Of a DNA stretch of 46,526 bases, positions 18,052 to 25,314 are shown in pieces. How positions within the stretch are numbered: position 1 is the stretch's first letter; every line of letters begins with the position of its first letter. A program made the translations under genes and the position numbers. The stretch is from Magnetococcales bacterium (GTDB lineage Bacteria; Pseudomonadota; Magnetococcia; Magnetococcales; JADGBX01): contig JADGBX010000006.1 of the NCBI GenBank assembly GCA_015231265.1, forward strand, positions 1-46,526, in the 5' to 3' direction. The notes under the pieces are model-generated. The model did not search any database, was not told the origin of the DNA, and saw only the letters and a list, made by a program, of their open reading frames with translations.

Positions 18052-21000
18052 TGGACGACGTAGCGAAGAGACCTTTACCGAACCGATACGATGATCATTT
18101 GAGGGAGAGTGCCATGTTTGCCATGTTCTCACCACACCGATCACTCCGTTCCGCCGCAACGGCGATCGTGGCACTGTTTGCCATCGTCGCACCGGCACAG
18201 GCGTTGGACCTTGCCGACAGACCGCTCTATCTTCAGACACGGGTCGACCCCAACGTCTTCTTCGAAGTGGACGATTCCGGCTCCATGGACTGGACCATTC
18301 TGACCACACCCTACTGGTACTACAGCAGTTATTGGAACTCGGGGGATACCACCTACGTCAGTAATGGCCTGTGGCGGGCCTACGACGGCTCCAGTAGACG
18401 GAGCTACACCTACTGGAAGGATATGGCGGACAACGCCTACGACAGCAGCAGCTATCCGGCATGGGATGGGGATAACGATCCCATCGACCGGGATTGGCGC
18501 GGTCGGGCCTCGGCGATGAATGTGCTCTACTACAATCCGCAGGTCACCTATGAACCGTGGCCCGGATTCCCCGACGCCAATTTCTATGCCGCCAGAAGCG
18601 ATCCGGAACCGAGCTCTTCGGGTTACACCCGTACGGTGGATCTTACGGGATTCATCTATGAACTGGTCACGGATGATGCAGGATTCACCGGCGATAATCC
18701 AGCAGGCCCCACCAGCTACTCCAGTGGCGCCAACGATCTGGTGGATCTCTGGGATACCCATATCCGCTTCACGGTCAACGCCGCTTCAGTCACTCAGGAC
18801 AGCTACGACTACACCGCCCAGACTGTGGGTGCCTGTAGCGGTGTCGACTGCATTACACCCACCATCACCAGCGTGACCAATACCGATGCCAGTACCACCA
18901 ACGATGTGGATACCATCGGTCGCACGGTGGCTGAGGTGCAGCAGAATGTGGCCAACTGGTTCCAGTATCATCGTCGGCGCTCCTTCGCCACCAAGGCGGC
19001 CATCGCCAGTGTGATCACTACTTATCCCGACTATCGCTATGGTCTCAGTGTGATCAACAATCCCGGCACGCTGTTTAAAGAGATGCCGGCGGAAGGTGTG
19101 GAGGATTTCACCACCCACAACGATGAACTTCTGGAAGAGCTCTACGAATATAACTGGCCCGCCTCCGGTACGCCGTTACGAGAGGGGTTGCAGAATGTCG
19201 GCGAGTACTATGAAGGGGATCTGACCGACAGGGACAGCCCCATCACAGCCACCTGTCAGCAGAACTTCGCCGTACTCTTCACCGATGGTTACTGGAATGG
19301 CGATACCCCGTCTCTCAATCCCGATGATCAGGATGGAGATGGTGCCGACAATACCCTGGCCGACGTTGCCTATCGTTACTACATCAACGACCTGCGCGAC
19401 GACTTGGCTGATGAGGTGCCCACCAGTGCCTTCGACGGTGCCAGCCACCAGCACATGGTCACCTTCGGAGTGGCCTTTGGTGTGACCGGGCTGCTGTCGG
19501 ATACAGACAGTGATGGCTGGCCGGACGATGCCTCCACCGATGTCACGGGGGATGGTTTTCCCGATACCGATGGTGACTGGGGTGATCCCAACAGCAGCTG
19601 CTCCGACTGCGGCAAGAAGATCGATGATCTCTGGCACGCCTCGTTCAATGGTCGCGGTACGTTCGTCTCGGCCCGGACACCCCAGGCGGTGAAGAACGCG
19701 CTCAGTGATGCCTTGGCGGATATCGCCGATCGTACGAGTTCCTCTTCCAGTGCGGCGTTGAACTCCGGCTCCCTGAGCGATCTCTCCCGGCTCTATCAGG
19801 CCCGGTTCGACAGCGGCGACTGGAGCGGCAACGTGGTGGCCTTTCCCATCAGCACCGTCACCGGTGAGTTGGACGAGGATAACCCGGCCTGGGAGGCGCG
19901 GGATGTGCTTAATGGCCAGGATTGGAACACCGGTCGCGTGATGTACACGTACAACACGGAGGTCGGACAGGGTATCGCCTTCCGTTGGCCGGAAGATCCG
20001 TCCGATCCGGGTGGCTCCGAACTGACCACCACTCAGATGGCGCTTCTTGAGGATGACCCCGACACCGCGGTCGTCGATGACGATAACAAAGGGGATGAGC
20101 GTCTGGAGTGGATCCGGGGTAACCGAGATGACGAAGGGGTCGCCAGTGGCAAGTTCCGCCCACGCACCTATGTTCTGGGAGACTTGATTCACTCGGCGCC
20201 CACCTATGTATCCCCACCCTCTCTGGACTATCCCGAGTCTCTGGAGAGCTCGTCCTATGCCGAATATAAGGAGAGCTACGCCTCCCGTGATGCGGTGATC
20301 TATGTGGGCGGAAACGACGGAATGATGCATGGCTTCAAAGCCGAAGACGGTACCGAAGTGATGGCCTATCTGCCCAACGAGACCTTCCCCATTCTCAACG
20401 ATCTCACCTCGAACTCCTATGGACACGCCTACAGTGTCGACGGTCAGGTGACGGCGGCGGACGTTTACGGAACGTACCCCGGCTGTACCGATGGGTCCAG
20501 TTGCTGGAGAACGATTCTGGTGGGTGGTCTCGGATCCGGTGGACAGGGGATCTATGCTCTGGATGTGACCGATCCGACCGATTATGTGGAGTCCAACGCC
20601 AACGAGATCGCCTTGTGGGAGTTTACCGACAGCGACGACTGCGTGGGGGTATGCGGGACCGACGCCGACCGCTATAAGATGGGCTATACGTTCAGCGGTA
20701 TCTCCATCGTCAAAGCGGCCAACGGTGACTGGGTGGCCATTTTCGGCAACGGTTATAACAGTACCGACAACGACGGAGCCACGGCGTTGGAAGATGATGC
20801 GGTGCTCTACATCGTCAAGATCGAAGATGGTACGCTACTCAAGCGGATCACCACCGGTGGCAACGGACTGGCCACACCCGCCGTGGTGGATGTGGACAAC
20901 GACTACATCGCCGACTACGCCTATGCCGGTGATCTCAACGGCAACCTCTGGAAGTTCGATCTCACCGATGCCGACCCCTCCAACTGGCAGGTTGCCAACG

Positions 21001-22256
21001 GCGGATCGGCGCTCTTCGTGACCGAAGCACCGGCTGGCGGCGAGTCCGGCTGTGTGTCTGAGGTGACCAGTGGCGCTTCACAGGTGGTGGATAACCGGGA
21101 CTACAGCAATGTCAGCTCCACCGGGTCGTGGTCGGAAACCAGCACCTCCAACGCCTATAACACCTACTATCGCTATCACTATCCCGGCAGTGATGCGACC
21201 TTCACCTTCAATTTCGATCCCGTCTCCCAGACCGGAACCTACTCGGTTTATGGGTGGTGGAGAGGGTACTACAGACGGCACACCAGCTTGCCGATCGAGA
21301 TCTATGTGATGTCCGGTTCCAGTACCGAGATCTCCAGTACCACGGCCACCGTCAACCAGAGTACCGATGGCCGACAGTGGAACTACATGGCCGATGTGGA
21401 AGTGGATTCGGGACAGTGGGTGAAGATCGTGGTGCCCAGCCGCAGTGAGTTCGCCGGTGACTCCTCCGAAGCCGATGCGTTCAAGATCCAGTTGACCGGT
21501 CTGTCGGGTACGGCGGACGGTATTCAACCCATCACCGTGCGGCCGGAAGTGAGTTCACACCCGGTGGAAGGGAGTTCCGGGTATATGATCTACTTCGGCA
21601 CCGGCAAGTATCTGGAGGAGGATGACGCCTCTCAGACCTGCGTCTCCACCCAGAGCTTCTACGGGGTGCTGGATGAGGGATCACCAGTAACCCGGGATCA
21701 ACTGCTTGGGCAGTCGATCGAGAGCGAACAGACGAATGTCACGTTCGGGACGCAGGTGAACGATGTGCGTACCACCAGCTCCAACGAGATCGACTGGTCG
21801 ACGCAGAAGGGGTGGGTGCTCGATTTCGTCAATCCCACCGACAGTTTGAACCATGGTGAAAAATCGGTGCACTCACCGATTCTCTCCAACGGTCGGGTGA
21901 TTTTCACCACCACCATCGCCTCCCAGGATGTGTGTTCGACGGAGGAGTCCGGTTGGCTCTATGAGCTCAACTGGGCGGATGGCGGCGTGCTTGAGTCCAC
22001 CTTCGATCTCGATGAGGACAGTGAGTTCGATGATGACGACAAGACCACCGTCGACGGTGTCACCAAAACCGTGACCGCCAAGAGAAGTACGGTGGGTATC
22101 CCCACCACACCGAGTGTGCTTGAAGATCCCAATGCGGATCAGCAGTACAAGTACATCAGCGGATCACTGGGTGGTGCGCCTGAGAAAACCCGTAACTACT
22201 CGCCCAAGGTGGTGCCGGATGCCGGGCGGCAGTCGTGGCGGCAGATCTTCTTCTAA
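18051..22256 (+). CDS. pilY1: Type IV pilus tip adhesin PilY1 with inserted golvesin-type domain
   Basis: 1401 residues from ATG 18051 (coupled to pilX); ATG 18114 with GGGAG is an alternative that gives a shorter signal-peptide lead. The signal peptide ends near APAQA. The N-terminal von Willebrand A-like region has a complete MIDAS start, D74-x-S76-x-S78, and is followed by Asp-rich calcium-type loops. The C-terminal half is the PilY1 beta-propeller (VIYVGGNDGMMHGF, ITVRPEV, MIYFGTGKYLE) with the calcium loop D947-x-D949-N-D951-x3-D955. Residues 1012-1148, inside the propeller, form an extra domain resembling the golvesin C-terminal/Xly CBD-like domain (VVDNRDYS, TGTYSVYGWW, GRQWNYM, ADAFKI). 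PilY1 primes pili, binds surfaces and takes part in surface sensing. Confidence 0.94.
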   Translation: MDDVAKRPLPNRYDDHLRESAMFAMFSPHRSLRSAATAIVALFAIVAPAQALDLADRPLYLQTRVDPNVFFEVDDSGSMDWTILTTPYWYYSSYWNSGDTTYVSNGLWRAYDGSSRRSYTYWKDMADNAYDSSSYPAWDGDNDPIDRDWRGRASAMNVLYYNPQVTYEPWPGFPDANFYAARSDPEPSSSGYTRTVDLTGFIYELVTDDAGFTGDNPAGPTSYSSGANDLVDLWDTHIRFTVNAASVTQDSYDYTAQTVGACSGVDCITPTITSVTNTDASTTNDVDTIGRTVAEVQQNVANWFQYHRRRSFATKAAIASVITTYPDYRYGLSVINNPGTLFKEMPAEGVEDFTTHNDELLEELYEYNWPASGTPLREGLQNVGEYYEGDLTDRDSPITATCQQNFAVLFTDGYWNGDTPSLNPDDQDGDGADNTLADVAYRYYINDLRDDLADEVPTSAFDGASHQHMVTFGVAFGVTGLLSDTDSDGWPDDASTDVTGDGFPDTDGDWGDPNSSCSDCGKKIDDLWHASFNGRGTFVSARTPQAVKNALSDALADIADRTSSSSSAALNSGSLSDLSRLYQARFDSGDWSGNVVAFPISTVTGELDEDNPAWEARDVLNGQDWNTGRVMYTYNTEVGQGIAFRWPEDPSDPGGSELTTTQMALLEDDPDTAVVDDDNKGDERLEWIRGNRDDEGVASGKFRPRTYVLGDLIHSAPTYVSPPSLDYPESLESSSYAEYKESYASRDAVIYVGGNDGMMHGFKAEDGTEVMAYLPNETFPILNDLTSNSYGHAYSVDGQVTAADVYGTYPGCTDGSSCWRTILVGGLGSGGQGIYALDVTDPTDYVESNANEIALWEFTDSDDCVGVCGTDADRYKMGYTFSGISIVKAANGDWVAIFGNGYNSTDNDGATALEDDAVLYIVKIEDGTLLKRITTGGNGLATPAVVDVDNDYIADYAYAGDLNGNLWKFDLTDADPSNWQVANGGSALFVTEAPAGGESGCVSEVTSGASQVVDNRDYSNVSSTGSWSETSTSNAYNTYYRYHYPGSDATFTFNFDPVSQTGTYSVYGWWRGYYRRHTSLPIEIYVMSGSSTEISSTTATVNQSTDGRQWNYMADVEVDSGQWVKIVVPSRSEFAGDSSEADAFKIQLTGLSGTADGIQPITVRPEVSSHPVEGSSGYMIYFGTGKYLEEDDASQTCVSTQSFYGVLDEGSPVTRDQLLGQSIESEQTNVTFGTQVNDVRTTSSNEIDWSTQKGWVLDFVNPTDSLNHGEKSVHSPILSNGRVIFTTTIASQDVCSTEESGWLYELNWADGGVLESTFDLDEDSEFDDDDKTTVDGVTKTVTAKRSTVGIPTTPSVLEDPNADQQYKYISGSLGGAPEKTRNYSPKVVPDAGRQSWRQIFF

Positions 22257-22270
22257 GGGGTGTGATTGGC

Positions 22271-22294
22271 GGCACAGGGACCGTTCCCTGTGCC
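22271..22294 (+). promoter_or_regulatory. Perfect hairpin after pilY1
   Basis: GGCACAGGGA and its exact reverse complement TCCCTGTGCC enclose a four-base loop. No T-run follows, so it is more likely an mRNA-stabilising or attenuating stem than a classical terminator. Confidence 0.7.
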
Positions 22295-22373
22295 GTCAGC
22301 GCCACGTGAAAGGCCCCATGTTGACGGGCTTGAACGGTATGAAATGACGACGACCAACAGCGAGGTCCAAACC

Positions 22374-22751
22374 ATGCGTAACGCATCTCCATCGAGGATC
22401 TTACTCAGCGTTCTGATCACGATGATCTGTCTCTGGAGCGTTCCGAAAGCGCACGCGGATGAACATAAGGGAATCATCGATCACATGGACTATCAGACGG
22501 ATCTGATCGTCGTGCGCGAAGGCGATACCGGATCCGAGAGTGACTACCGAAGCTATATGCTTGATCCGGCCGGGTCGGTTATCAGGAACAGCTCGGGGTA
22601 TCCCCTGACATCGGGGGATATCGGGGTTGGTGATCTGATCCGGTTTGAAAGCCGTGCCGGGGTGACAGGTGCGGAGAAGGGGCGGACGATCATTACATCG
22701 ATCCATGTCATCACGGCAGTGGATCGACCCGCCATACCCAAACAAGATTGA
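22374..22751 (+). CDS. Small secreted protein between pilY1 and pilE
   Basis: 125 residues from ATG 22374, chosen because GAGGT lies 7 bases upstream and the start directly precedes a good signal peptide (SRILLSVLITMICLWSVPKAHA, cleavage before DE). In-frame ATGs at 22344 and upstream would only lengthen the leader. The mature 100 residues are mixed strand-rich sequence (DLIVVREGD, IGVGDLIRFESR, TIITSIHVI) that could be an OB-like barrel; I do not recognise a family. Its position inside the pilin cluster suggests a periplasmic role in pilus or PilY1 function, which is inference. Confidence 0.7.
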   Translation: MRNASPSRILLSVLITMICLWSVPKAHADEHKGIIDHMDYQTDLIVVREGDTGSESDYRSYMLDPAGSVIRNSSGYPLTSGDIGVGDLIRFESRAGVTGAEKGRTIITSIHVITAVDRPAIPKQD

Positions 22752-22771
22752 ATCTGAAGAGAATCCGGGCG

Positions 22772-22803
22772 CTCCAGGATGTGTCGTGATACACACGCTG
22801 GAG
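22772..22803 (+). promoter_or_regulatory. Hairpin abutting the pilE iterons
   Basis: CTCCAG...CTGGAG outer stem, TGTGT...ACACA inner stem, loop CGTGAT. There is no T-run. It ends one base before the first 20-bp iteron, so it may belong to the same regulatory unit or end the upstream transcript. Confidence 0.6.
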
Positions 22804-22804
22804 G

Positions 22805-22864
22805 CCCAAGTGTAATGCCCATCGCCCAAGTGTGATGCCAATCGCCCAAGTGTGATGTCAATCG
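22805..22864 (+). repeat. Three tandem 20-bp iterons upstream of pilE
   Basis: Units 22805-22824, 22825-22844 and 22845-22864, consensus CCCAAGTGTGATGCCAATCG with up to three differences per unit. They end 29 bases before the pilE start. Tandem 20-base units mean two helical turns per unit, as for a regulator binding one face of the DNA. Confidence 0.9.
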
Positions 22865-22893
22865 ATAGTAAACTGAGGGAGTGATGACGTCCC

Positions 22894-23358
22894 ATGATGA
22901 ATAACGATACCACCTCATCCAGAGGATTTACCCTGCTGGAGCTCCTGATTGCTCTGGCCCTGATCGGAATTCTGACCGCTATCGCGCTGCCCTCCTATCG
23001 GTCACATGTTACGGATGCCCGTCGGAACGACGCTCAAGGGGCGCTGGTTCAGTTCGCTGCGGCCATGGAACGGTACTATACGGTGAACGACTCTTATCTG
23101 GGCGCTGCCGATGGCGGAGCCGATACCGGAGCGCCGGATGCTACTGTTTTTGCAAACGAAGCTCCCCTGGATGGTTCAAACAAGTACTACGACCTGACCA
23201 TCGATGCCGCCACGGCCAGTTCGTTTACCCTGCGGGCAACGCCCAAGGGAGATCAGGACGGAAACGGATTTGTCGAGATGGATCACACCGGTGTCCGCCG
23301 CTGGGATGTCAATGACAATGGCGATGCAACGGAGGCGGGTGAGGACTCCTGGGAGTGA
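22894..23358 (+). CDS. pilE: Type IV pilin PilE-like
   Basis: 154 residues. Prepilin leader cut after G11, mature FTLLELLIALALIGILTAIALPSYRSHV with E at +5, then the DARRNDAQGALVQFAAAMERYYTVNDSYLGA helix-loop typical of PilE minor pilins. The family usually ends with a disulfide-bonded D-region, but this protein has no cysteine at all. It instead ends in an acidic DGNGF..DVNDNGDATEAGED stretch resembling calcium-binding loops. It follows the pilY1 cluster but has its own upstream region with three iterons, so it is probably regulated separately. Confidence 0.88.
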   Translation: MMNNDTTSSRGFTLLELLIALALIGILTAIALPSYRSHVTDARRNDAQGALVQFAAAMERYYTVNDSYLGAADGGADTGAPDATVFANEAPLDGSNKYYDLTIDAATASSFTLRATPKGDQDGNGFVEMDHTGVRRWDVNDNGDATEAGEDSWE

Positions 23359-23403
23359 TGCTTCTCATGACTGATCGATAGGGTTCAATAACGCTTGATT
23401 CTC

Positions 23404-23444
23404 ACGCCCGATTGTTGAGAGGGTCTCAATGGTCGGGCGTTTTG
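23404..23444 (+). terminator. Terminator after pilE
   Basis: ACGCCCGA...TCGGGCGT outer stem, TTGAGA...TCTCAA inner stem with a GGG loop, followed by TTTT. It lies 45 bases past the pilE stop and closes the first pilin cluster. Confidence 0.85.
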
Positions 23445-23526
23445 CGGTCTGCTGCATCCCCTTGACGACGCGTCTCTCCTGCCTCTTAATGCCCCAAAGG
23501 ACGTGACGAGCACGCTCCAGGTGTGT

Positions 23527-23558
23527 GTGATATGACGCAGTATGCTGTGTCATATCAC
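23527..23558 (+). promoter_or_regulatory. Long inverted repeat (operator) upstream of the sco gene
   Basis: Two 14-base arms, GTGATATGACGCAG and CTGTGTCATATCAC, separated by TATG; complementary apart from one G-T pair. TATAAT at 23560-23565 follows at once, so the palindrome overlaps where RNA polymerase would sit. It is a likely repressor or activator operator for the copper genes. Confidence 0.75.
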
Positions 23559-23559
23559 T

Positions 23560-23565
23560 TATAAT
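23560..23565 (+). promoter_or_regulatory. Probable -10 box of the sco-copper chaperone operon
   Basis: A perfect TATAAT 95 bases before the sco start. There is no good TTGACA at the normal distance, which fits an activator-dependent promoter whose operator is the adjacent inverted repeat. Confidence 0.5.
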
Positions 23566-23659
23566 CACGTCGAGTGACTATAAAACACTTTTAAAAACAA
23601 TGGTGTCTGAGTGGCCCGGACATTGCTCACGGTTACCAGGAATCGGAGGAGAAGCAGCG

Positions 23660-24325
23660 ATGACCTCGCGTAAATTCAAAGTGATCTATTGGGGCCTGGC
23701 CCTTGTCGGTATTATTGTTGCCGGTGTCGCCTGGATGGAGATGAGCGCACTGGAAAAACGTCGGGCAGCGTCCGTGTCGTTGATACCCAAGGATCTGGCC
23801 GAGACACTGCTGCCCAAGGCCCGCCCACTCAAACCGTTTGCGTTGCAGAACCACGACGGTGGCCCCTTTACGGAGAATCAGTTCAAGGGTAAATGGGACG
23901 TTGTCTTTTTTGGCTACACCCAGTGCCCGGATGTGTGCCCGCTCTCACTGAGCATCATGGCGGAGGTGTTCAATAGCCTGGAGAAGAGTGATCCCCAGGT
24001 TGCCGAACACTATCGAGGGGTGTTCGTCTCGGTGGATCCCAAACGGGACGATCTCAAGATTCTCAAGGATTATGCCGTCTATTTTCATCCCAAACTGACC
24101 GGCGTGACGGGTAAACCGAAGCAGCTTCAGAACATAGCCCGGCAGATGAATGTCGCTTACATGGTCGAGCCGGGAGACAGACCGGACAACTATCTGGTCA
24201 ATCACACCGCAACCATGTTTCTTGTGGATCCCCAGGGACGCTATGCCGGTGTGCTTCAGACCCCACATGAAGCGGATCAGATCATTGCCAAGTTGAAAAA
24301 GGTCATCGCATTTTCTCAACAATGA
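23660..24325 (+). CDS. sco: SCO1/SenC family copper-binding protein
   Basis: 221 residues from ATG 23660, with GGAGGAGAAG just upstream. One N-terminal membrane helix (about 8-27) anchors a thioredoxin-like domain outside. Copper ligands are present: C89 and C93 in YTQCPDVCPLS and H182 in LVNHTATMFLVDP. The family delivers copper to the CuA site of cytochrome oxidase or acts as a periplasmic thiol reductase. The stop overlaps the region leading into the PCu(A)C-type chaperone, supporting a joint copper-delivery role. Confidence 0.94.
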   Translation: MTSRKFKVIYWGLALVGIIVAGVAWMEMSALEKRRAASVSLIPKDLAETLLPKARPLKPFALQNHDGGPFTENQFKGKWDVVFFGYTQCPDVCPLSLSIMAEVFNSLEKSDPQVAEHYRGVFVSVDPKRDDLKILKDYAVYFHPKLTGVTGKPKQLQNIARQMNVAYMVEPGDRPDNYLVNHTATMFLVDPQGRYAGVLQTPHEADQIIAKLKKVIAFSQQ

Positions 24326-24363
24326 AGTGGTATCTGAACTACCTGAACAGGAGAGAGATCATC

Positions 24364-24939
24364 GTGAATACATGGCGTGAATATGGACGTTCTCTGCGTC
24401 TATTGACAGCAGTTGTTGCACTGGGTGGCGTCTTTGCCATCGGTACGGTCCAGGCCGGCAGCCATGGTGGTCATGGGGGTCATGAAGGACACAAAAAGGC
24501 AGGGCATAACTCCCACAAGGGTGTGCAAGTTCATGATGCCTGGGTTCGTGAAGCGCCGCCCACTGCCCGTGTTCTGGCTGCCTATATGAGTCTTGATAAC
24601 AGCAGCGACAAAGCGTGTGCGCTGGTCTCCGTGGAGAGTCCCGATTTCGAACGGGTGGAGTTGCACAACACCGTGGTACACAACGGTATGGCGCACATGA
24701 TGAAACAGGACGCCATCGACATTCCCGCCAATGCGTGGGCGCTTCTGGAGCCGGGTGGGTATCACATGATGCTGATCGGACGCAAACGCGCTCTGAAGGC
24801 AGGGGATACCGTTCCCTTGAAGCTCACCTTCCGTAACGGTAAAAGCCAAGAGGTGACCGCTACGGTGCGCAAGACCGTCGGTGGTGGGGGCATGAAGCAC
24901 GGTTCCCATGCCGATCACAGTGGCCACATGGGGCACTGA
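24364..24939 (+). CDS. PCu(A)C-family periplasmic copper chaperone
   Basis: 191 residues from GTG 24364, which has AGGAGAGAG 6 bases upstream; ATG 24322 (overlapping sco by ATGA) is an alternative with no ribosome site. A signal peptide ends at TVQA. The mature protein begins with a His-rich segment (GSHGGHGGHEGHKKAGHNSH), then the PCu(A)C cupredoxin-like fold: WVREAPPTARVLAAYM, VELHNTVVHNGMAHMM and GGYHMMLIG supply the His/Met copper ligands. The tail is again His/Met-rich. It probably hands copper to SCO or the oxidase. A strong terminator follows. Confidence 0.92.
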   Translation: MNTWREYGRSLRLLTAVVALGGVFAIGTVQAGSHGGHGGHEGHKKAGHNSHKGVQVHDAWVREAPPTARVLAAYMSLDNSSDKACALVSVESPDFERVELHNTVVHNGMAHMMKQDAIDIPANAWALLEPGGYHMMLIGRKRALKAGDTVPLKLTFRNGKSQEVTATVRKTVGGGGMKHGSHADHSGHMGH

Positions 24940-24970
24940 TTCAGACGTTGAGACAGGTGTCGGGGAAATG

Positions 24971-25002
24971 GACCGGAGTGTTGAACGCTCCGGTCTTTTT
25001 TT
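24971..25002 (+). terminator. Terminator after the copper genes
   Basis: GACCGGAGTG and CGCTCCGGTC pair over 10 bases (one G-T) around loop TTGAA, followed directly by T7. A strong intrinsic terminator. Confidence 0.92.
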
Positions 25003-25223
25003 GGCGACGGTGTATGTGTGCTGTTTTAGGTCCGGTGCCGATTACTCACTTCAGTATGATGCCCGACATGCGGTGCCATCTCCGTACTCTTCCTCTCCAG
25101 AAATAACACCATCAGATCTTTTTTGGCGACGGTGTATGTGTGCTGTTTTAGGTCCGGTGCCGATTACTCGCTTCTGTATGATGCCGGACATGCGGTGCCA
25201 TCTCCGTACTCTTCCTCTCCAGA
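24996..25223. repeat. About 105-bp direct duplication, period 122
   Basis: 24996-25101 and 25118-25223 match with about three substitutions. Each begins with a T-run followed by GGCGACGGTGTATGTG and ends CTCTTCCTCTCCAGA. The first copy starts inside the T-tract of the terminator. No coding function is supported. Confidence 0.9.
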
Positions 25224-25267
25224 TATGAACACCCCATATCTCTTTGAGAAAAGAAGATCGCCAGTAG

Positions 25268-25295
25268 TGTACAGATTTGAGTTGGAACGGCTATA
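25268..25295. repeat. 28-bp dispersed repeat, copy 2
   Basis: Shares TGTACAGATTTGAGTT and the CTATA end with the copy near the IS110 remnant (546-573). No transposase is nearby. It lies 45 bases past the direct duplication and 20 bases before the PilZ gene end. Confidence 0.7.
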
Positions 25296-25314
25296 CCGTT
25301 CGAAAAAAGATGGG

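Noticed and set aside
19176-20426. Minus-strand frame of 416 codons inside pilY1
   Set aside because: Gly/Ile/Val repeats reflect the Asp/Thr codons of pilY1 on the other strand.
22805-22864. CRISPR array
   Set aside because: Three contiguous 20-base units without spacers; tandem iterons, not a CRISPR.
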